Assembly: GCA_026545765.1 (NCBI GenBank)
Contig: CM048842.1
Coordinates: 29,313,167 to 29,377,166, forward strand
Direction of reading: 5' to 3'
Source: Plantago major
Taxonomy: Eukaryota; Streptophyta; Magnoliopsida; Lamiales; Plantaginaceae
DNA length: 64,000 nt
The position numbers and the translations under genes are program-made. Positions 57,205 through 64,000 of the stretch are shown piece by piece (position 1 is the first letter of the stretch; each line of letters begins with the position of its first letter). The notes beneath the pieces were generated by a model, which did no database searches, had not been told where the DNA came from, and saw only the letters and a list, made by a program, of their open reading frames with translations.

Positions 57205-58128
57205 CTAACGGATACTATTCAAACGGCATGATTTTCAACTATAAATATTACCACTTGGAATGCTTGAAAACACACCAAGAACTACACAGAACTACAATCT
57301 TACATTCAAGCATACAAGTCTTCTACCTACTTACTCTTTAACTTTTTGTTGCGACTAAAGCTCTTGAATTCTAAGTGGCACGAAAGTTCTATGTGTCCTG
57401 ATCCTTAAACAAGAATTTCATACTATGAAATAGTTGAATCCAAGGATAAAGTTGCGACTTATATCTAAGATTCATTCTCTTGAACAACATCAAGGCTTGG
57501 GTCAGTAAAAGAACAACTTACCATACATTGTGAGGTGTATTAAGTAAGGTTGATTCTATATAGCTCTCTGAGATAACTGAATAAGTTATAAGAGCTAGCT
57601 CACCTGACAAACTACCATAACCAAACACCAAACAAGCATTGAGCACATGAAGTACTTAGTTTGGGAAACAAAGAAATAGCTCAAAGGTTACTGAGTAGAG
57701 GAAGTACTTGGCTGAGAAAGCCGGGGAATAACTCAGGGGGAACACTTTGTTGGGAACCTAGTGTAAAAGGGATTATGAGATAGGAATTTTTAAGGGGAAC
57801 TCGATATCTTATCTTTGTGGATTCAAGTCCTGAGAAAGGGCGAGTGGATTAGTTGAGGGATTACGCCACCTTCAGATACTACTATAAAGCATTGTGTTAT
57901 TTACTTACTACACTTTACTTATTGCCTATTTATTGCTTGCTGAGTATTTACACACCTTATAGCTAACTGCTCATGTCTACTTATCACAAAAGTCTTCCGC
58001 TTTCTCATCATAAGTATCTGATACCTTCATAGTTATCTGAGAAACTCTTTTATCGACAAAAGTTTGAAAAGACTATTCACCTCTCCCCCCCCCCCTAGTC
58101 TTTTACATTGCCATTATCTGGACCACCA
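57205..58128 (+). repeat. 5' LTR of element D, second part
   Basis: The first five bases are the CTAAC duplication. The TATA box is CTATAAATATT at 57239-57249, so C sits about 30-40 bp upstream of it. Two 53-bp repeat units lie around 57660-57720, and a C run of 11 lies at 58085-58095. It ends GGACCACCA, where the others have CCAACA. Confidence 0.85.
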
Positions 58129-58130
58129 AG

Positions 58131-58142
58131 TGGTATCAGAGC
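58131..58142 (+). other. primer binding site of element D
   Basis: TGGTATCAGAGC, identical to the site in C, is two bases from the LTR end. Confidence 0.9.
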
Positions 58143-58246
58143 AGGAGGTTCTTCAACCTTCTGCACTGAACCTAGATCCTGGATAAGTGCCTACTAACAG
58201 CTCACCACCTACACTTGCTTTGTTTGTTTAGTGTGTTTGTTGCAGG

Positions 58247-60723
58247 ATGTCTCTAAGGGATGCACCCAGTCTCAAGCTAGAGAAATATGAGAAATGGAAG
58301 AACAACATGATGCTTCACATGGAAGCTATCAGTGTTGAAATGATCGAAGTGAAGAATGGCGCTATTATCATTCTACATGATAAACAAGTCGCAGAAGTAT
58401 CTAGTGGTCGAGACAAAGATACAACACATGCTGCTGGATCATCAATAACCAGCACATCCTCAGGAGCAAGACCAACAAGAGCCATTTCCTATGAAGCAAA
58501 GTCCAGACATCTCTAGACATCTGAAAATTCCAAGAGAAACAGGTTGGATGGTCAAGCCAGAAACATCATTATACGTTCTACTCCAGATCACATACAGTTC
58601 AAACTGTGGGGGTGCTAAAACGGCGAAAGAAGCATGGTCACTGATTGAAGCAATCTGTGCCGGTACTGAGAAAATCAAGGAAAATAAGTTCGACATTTTG
58701 ATGCTCAAATTCCAAAACTTCAAACAAGGTCCTTACTGAGACACTTGAAGAACTTGATTTCAGGTTTACAACAGTGATGAGTGAAATGGCTGGACTTGGT
58801 AAAAATGAAAGATACTCTAACTCTAAAAAGGTTAACACTATCGTGGGAAGATTAAATCAAAACTGGGAACATACTCAGTACTTCTATTTCAACCAAGGAA
58901 TGCCTAACATCACACCAGTAGAGCTTTTCTCACACTTGGCAACTGCCAACTATGAGACAAAGCAAAGAGGACATATGACTACTGAAACATCGCAGAATGT
59001 TGCTCACATAACTCAAGGTACTTCTGAAAAGAAGGATACCAAAGAGGTGACTGGGGAAAATGCTCTTGCTGTAAAGCATATAATAAAATACGTCAGTCAG
59101 GAAATAGAAAGAAGAAGGACCAAAGAGAAGCTGAAAAAGCATCAAGGTCTCAACTATCACCAGTACAAAAGTATGCAATTGACTAGCTCGCTGAACAAGC
59201 CTACTCAGCAAGAATCGAGTTCTGAATGAGCAGAAATCGGAAACGATATATGTTTCTTTGATCAGAAACCTAGTCACTTCAAAAGAGACTGCGCAGCATA
59301 TAACAAGCTAAAGACAGGTGACAAGAAAGATAGAAGAAATTTCAAGAGAGGTTAGAGAGCTATGCTCACTGAGGAAAGGAAAATGATCCAAGTCCAACTG
59401 GATGCTCTTGATTTTGACTCTGAGTCTGACGATGAGGACTCAGATGATTGCAAACTTCCTTCACCAGAGTTGCACGGCATCACTCATGAATTGGTTGACT
59501 TCGGTCAAAAGAAGAAAGAAATGTGCGGGGTTGCTGAGGAGATCTATCCAGATTGCTCCAACATAGAACCATGCTTAATGGCAGATGAGGTAATCACCAT
59601 TTCTAGATTTTTAAATTATGAGAGTGATGAGTAAGGAATCAATGATCTAGAACACCTCATAAATGAGCTTGGTCTTTATGAAAAAGAATTCATGGTTGTC
59701 CAAGCAAGAACCAAGATTCTCGTAGAAGAAAAGAAATCTCTTGAAAAAGAGTGCTCACAACTACGAAAGCTATCTGAGACAAAGGATGCTAAGAATGCAT
59801 TTCTAAAAGCATAGATAGTTGAGATAGGAAAGTTACATGAAGAGGCAATGGATAAACTTCAAAAGAAGTGTGAAGGTCTTCTTTCTGACAATGTTGAACA
59901 CAAAAAGAAAGAAATGTCTTTCAAATCCTATGCCAAAGCTTGTGACACTCTCACTGAAGTACACTCTTATTTAAGAGATGCCTCAATGAAAGGAGGACTT
60001 GGGCTAGACACTCAAACAAATAGTTCTACCACTCTGAATAAGAGTGATGAGTGAATGACATTTGTTAGGGTTCAGCAAGGTGGTTCCCAAACAACCTATA
60101 GCATTGGTCAGAAAACTAAGGTTGCTAACAAAGGAAAAGTGGTTGCGAAAGGAACAACACACTGGAAAGTGTAATCACCAAAGAAATCAGACGGGAAAGT
60201 TCTAAAAAAATAACAACACACTGAAAAGTGTAATCACCCACAATTCTACGTCTCTAAGAAAGGAAAGATTGCTGGAGCTGGTAAATTCTCTAATGTCACT
60301 TTTCCTGGAAAGAAAGATGACCCAGAGAATAGTAAGGCTGCTGAGAGGAGATCTCAGTCGGCACCTCGTGCTCGAAATGGCATTGGCTACAAAGCCATCG
60401 GAAAACAACTTGCTCGTGAGTATCAACTAGAGCAAGAACGATGGATGAAAGCTAAGGTTGCTCACAGCAATCATCAGAAGTCAAAAGGAGAACAATCCAC
60501 AAGCAATCTGAATGTCAGGGCTAGAAGAAATCAGAATAGGAAAGCTCAGTTTGCTGAAAAGCAGACTAAGCAACCTGACAGGTATCTGAAAGCACCACGA
60601 GGAGCACCATGGAACACACCAAGAAGGAAAATAGTTCTTGATAATAATGATACTAATCATTTACCTAGAATTCCTCCTTATGTTCCTGCTAGACAAAAGC
60701 ATGTCCCTAAGAAATTCATTTAA
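58247..60723 (+). pseudogene. gag: copia gag of element D
   Basis: This is the only copy here that keeps the gag start: MSLRDAPSLKLEKYEKWKNN follows TTGTTGCAGG. The frame stops at 58514. Other frames continue with AWSLIEAICAGTEKIKE and, at 58774-59229, MPNITPVELFSHLATANYE. The zinc knuckle at 59251-59292 reads CFFDQKPSHFKRDC, in which the second Cys has become Asp. An acidic segment (DFDSESDDEDSDDCKLPSPE) and a basic tail (SNLNVRARRNQNRKAQFAEK) follow. Many stops and frameshifts break it. Confidence 0.8.
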
Positions 60724-62907
60724 AAATGGATTCCTACCGGGAGATACGTTAGTCTAGAAAATTCCATTGTTGGAATGAGAACAACACTCCATGTTTCCTC
60801 TTTTGTGTAGAACACTTTAAAGAAGAATCAAACATGGCATTTTGATAGTGGATGTGGGAAGCACATGACATGAAGCACATGACCAGATATCAGATTTGAC
60901 GGTGGAGAAGTGAATCCAACTATAGGATTTGGAGATCTACAATTCGGAGACCTTACATCACTGGAGTACTACATGTGAAGGGATTGAAATAAAATCTTCT
61001 TAGCATGAGACAATTTGCTGACAAGGGGTTCTTAGTGAAGATCAAATCAAATCTCTGCAAACTAATTGACAATGAGTTAAAGCAGGTAGTCTTGGTTGCT
61101 AGGCAGAAGGTAAGTCTCCATGTTGCTGACTTGGCATCTGCCACAACTGAAGAATGCCTCATGGTGAGTCAATCTGGCTACACTGAAGAAAATTGGCTAT
61201 GGCACAAAAGCATGAGTCACTTGAATTTCAAAACTCTGAATAAGCTAGCTAAGAAAGAATTGGTTGTTGGATTACCTAAAATGGCATACAGAAAAGATGG
61301 TGTATGCTCATCTTGCCAATTAGGGAAATAAGCCAAGTCATCTATCAAGTAAAAAAGTAGACATTCCAGTGTGAGGCCACTGCAATTGTTACATATGGAT
61401 CTCTTTGAGTCCTCAGTAACCAGTTATGCAGGAAAAAGTCTGGTCTGGTTGTTGTAGATGACTACTAAAGATTCACTTGGGTTGTTTTCCTCAAATAGAA
61501 ATCTGACGCAAGAGTCAAGATACCAAGCCTGTTGAATAAGCTTGAAGTCATGAAAAATGACAAGGTATCTGTGATCAGAATAGAACGTGTTACTGAGTTT
61601 GTGAACCAGTACATAAAAGGGTTTTGTACTTGCAAAGGTATACAACATCAACTATCTTCAGTAAGGACACCACAACAAAATGGTGTTGCTGAAAGGAAGA
61701 ATAGGACCGTAAAAGAAGCAACAAGAACAATGCATGCTGACACTGAAATAAGTGAAATCAATTGGGTTGAAGTTGTAAATACAACATGCTGCACTCAAAA
61801 TAGATGTTTGATCAACAAACACCATGATAAGACCCCTTATGAATTATTGATTGGAAGACCCCCTGGTATCAAACATTTAAGGGTGTTTGGTTGCAGATGT
61901 TTTGTTCTTAATAATGGTAAAGAATATCTAAGAACCTTTCAATCAAAGGCAGATGAAGGAGTATTTCTTGGTTATTCAATGAATAGCAAAGCTTACAGAA
62001 TCTACAACAAAAGGACACAAAAGATTGAAGAATATGTCCATGTAGTATTCTATGAAGGAAACAAAAAAGTACCCTTGAATGAAGAACTCTCAGATAGGTT
62101 CAAAGAACTTATGATCAAGGATTCTGAACAAGAATCTCAACAAGGAAATAATTTTGTCATTCACTTAGAGGATGATAGTCTGACGAAGAAAGGCAACAAT
62201 TGATGATGAGTTTCCTATGAGAAATCCAGAAATGGATGAAGACACTGAGATTCTTCATCATGAAGAGGTAAGTGAGCAGGAAGTTGTTGTGAATCCTATC
62301 TCAGATACCCAGGACGCTGAACAAGTGTCAGATATCGCAAGCACATCACAGGTGCCAGATATCTCGGATACTACACAAGTATATTATCATGATCATAGTG
62401 ATACAGAAATGAATCAAAATGATAATGATCCTTCTAGTTCTAAACCCATTATGAAATGGATAAGAGATCATCATGCAAAGGAGAGCAATTGCTAAAAATG
62501 AAAATTCTCTCTATGGATGTTTCATCTCAGACATTGAAGCAAAAACCACTGAAGATCATTAAAAGACCAAGATAGGATCTTATCAATGCAAGAAGAGTTG
62601 GATCAATTTAAGAGAAACAAAGTCTGTATACTAGTTCACTACATTGATGAAATATCTGACATAGGAACTACGTGGGTTTCCAGAAACAAGATGAATGAAT
62701 CTGTCAAATAACCATATACAAAGAAAGGTTGGTTGCCAAGGGATTCACCAGACTGAAGGACTAGATTTTGATGAGTCATATGCTCCAGTTGCAAGATTAG
62801 ATGCAATCAGACTATTTCTAGACTTTGCAGCTTATAATGTCTTTAAAGTTTAACAAATGGATGTCAAGATTTCATTCCTAAATGGTGAGCTTGCTGAGGA
62901 AGTCTAT
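60724..62907 (+). pseudogene. pol: copia protease, integrase and RT start of element D
   Basis: The protease site FDSGCGKHMT (about 60840) runs into a TGA and a repeated AGCACATGAC, with sequence missing behind it. The integrase zinc finger (WHKSMSHLNFKTL, CSSCQLGK) is at about 61195-61327. In the core the second Asp of R-T-D-H-G-T-E-F has become Glu (RIERVTEF), while QQNGVAERKNRTVKEATRTM is intact. A long open frame (61532-62203) follows. RT begins at about 62575 with several frameshifts ([20 protein letters not shown] is readable) and is cut at LAEEVY by repeat E. Confidence 0.85.
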
Positions 62908-64000
62908 TGATGCGTCAAATCAAGTCCTTAATTGTTTTAGCCAAGAGAAATATCAAGGATCACTAGAAAACACGTAGTGAGTTAATAAGTTGCCCCAAGT
63001 GTCATTCTTGAAGGACTTAACTAGGCTTGTCGATGTTTTAAAGAAATAGTTTGTCTAGAATTGTGTCTTACGACTTCCAATTCTTTTTTTTCGCAAATCA
63101 CACAAAGATCAAACAGCAAGCACGGGTTTGTTATCAATTAAAGGAGACATGGGATGGTGGTTTCATCAAGAGCTAGCTAGTAAAAGGATGCAATGGATTA
63201 CTCGACGTTTTGAAAGTGAAAACATTAATCAACGTAGTAGAGTCATCAATTCTACTACTCGACATTTGTAGTCGAAGCGTTGGGCGTAAATCGTTGTTAA
63301 CCTTGAGTGTGCGAATCCCACTTGTGGATTTTGGGTATGAGAAAATGATAATCAAACGATTCGCAAGTAATCAATCAGAAAAAAAATAATTTTCATCCAC
63401 AGACCTATACCAGCATGCTCAAGATTTCACCACCAACCCATGGGTGTTGTTTAGCTACTCATATTCATGTTGTCACAGGCTAGAAATATGATAAATATAA
63501 ACATAAACATACACAAGAAGTAATCAAACAGAAACGATACAGAATTACCAAATAACTTTGAATATCTAAGCTCTAATGGATAACAATGGTGAAATAGTAT
63601 TGCTTACAGGAAGAAATCTTCAGCTAAATGGTTAACCAAGACTCCAACTTCAATCAGATGGATGAATCTTGGAACCCTAGACCTCTCAAAATCTCTCTAA
63701 CACTATTGTGAAATGAAAAAGTGATGTTCAAAATACAAAATCTGGAATTTAAAATGAGAATCGGAGAAAAAGTAATGCTAATTCTGGAACAGATCGAGGC
63801 GGGCGATCGCCCCGTCCGGAGCGGGTGATCGCCCGCTCCGGCCTGGAAAAGCAGCCCTCTGTGGCTGCGTCCAGGTGATGGGGCGATCGCCCCGCTTCTC
63901 TTCGGGCCCGATCTCGTCTTATTTCTCCATCCCTGACCCGTTTGGCATTTCGGGAACCTTTGTGGCACCTATTTGGAGTCTTGGAGCTTATGATCTCCGA
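62908..64000. repeat. element E: start of another LTR-type repeat
   Basis: D's RT stops at GAAGTCTAT and TGATGCGTCAAATCAAGTCC begins, consistent with an LTR edge (TG). No coding motif is visible on either strand. A GC-rich block with GGGCGATCGCCCC palindromes lies at about 63795-63912. The minus-strand reading ends GACTTGATTTGACGCATCA, a type of terminus I associate with plant gypsy LTRs. That assignment is tentative, and the other end lies outside the window. Confidence 0.5.

Larger units (their letters stand above)
40949..62907 (+). mobile_element. element D: copia retrotransposon of the B/C family, split by C and cut by E
   Basis: It comprises a 5' LTR (40949-41497 plus 57210-58128, 1468 bp without C), PBS, gag, protease, integrase and the beginning of RT. 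After LAEEVY the RT is interrupted by repeat E, so any remaining pol, ORF2 and 3' LTR lie beyond the window. Confidence 0.85.

Overview
The window is plant nuclear DNA made almost entirely of nested LTR retrotransposons plus one CACTA DNA transposon. No host gene, tRNA, rRNA or CRISPR array could be supported. The evidence for a flowering plant is Ty1/copia elements with plant-type PBS, RT and RNase H motifs, Ty3/gypsy elements with Tat-like and Athila-like primer sites, plant-specific accessory ORFs (PF04195-like, PF20167-like), TATA-type LTR promoters and AT-rich 74-91 bp introns. I cannot name the species.

Layout. (1) 363-1740, minus: decayed PF20167-like ORF. (2) About 1741-10853: a deleted Tat-like Ty3/gypsy element (F) on the minus strand. 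It has a 5' LTR at 10031-10853, gag, protease and RT. Facing it is an intron-containing PF04195-like antisense gene (2571-5524, plus) with its own TATA box. (3) 10854-14556, resuming at 40481-40948: an Athila-like gypsy relic that hosts everything inserted later. (4) 14557-40475: element A, a SIRE-like copia locus with three LTRs and two internal regions, flanked by one target duplication (GTTAA). The first internal region is a mini-derivative and the second is longer but lacks most of pol. (5) 18182-32040: copia element B, inserted in the gag of the second A unit (TSD CTAAG). Its 3' LTR carries a 1.1-kb CACTA element at 30579-31680 (TSD TTA). (6) 36190-37831: a minus-strand solo LTR of the B family inside A. 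(7) 40949-62907: copia element D (same family, plus). Its 5' LTR is split by complete minus-strand element C (41498-57204, TSD CTAAC), and its RT is interrupted at 62907. (8) 62908-64000: the start of a further repeat (E).

Genes. B, C and D share PBS, gag, protease, integrase, RT and RNase H, all broken in different places. After pol, B and C carry a second, intron-containing gene of about 5.6 kb (ORF2). It has a globular N-terminal domain, an array of short Glu/Pro-rich exons separated by phase-0 introns, a coiled coil, an acidic tract and a conserved C-terminal domain. Both copies have a TATA box upstream of ORF2. This gene is the most unusual content of the window. Genomic copies of a retrotransposon that keep sense-strand introns imply that the packaged RNA is unspliced, while ORF2 is expressed from a spliced RNA or from its own promoter. 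The antisense PF04195-like gene of element F shows a parallel arrangement.
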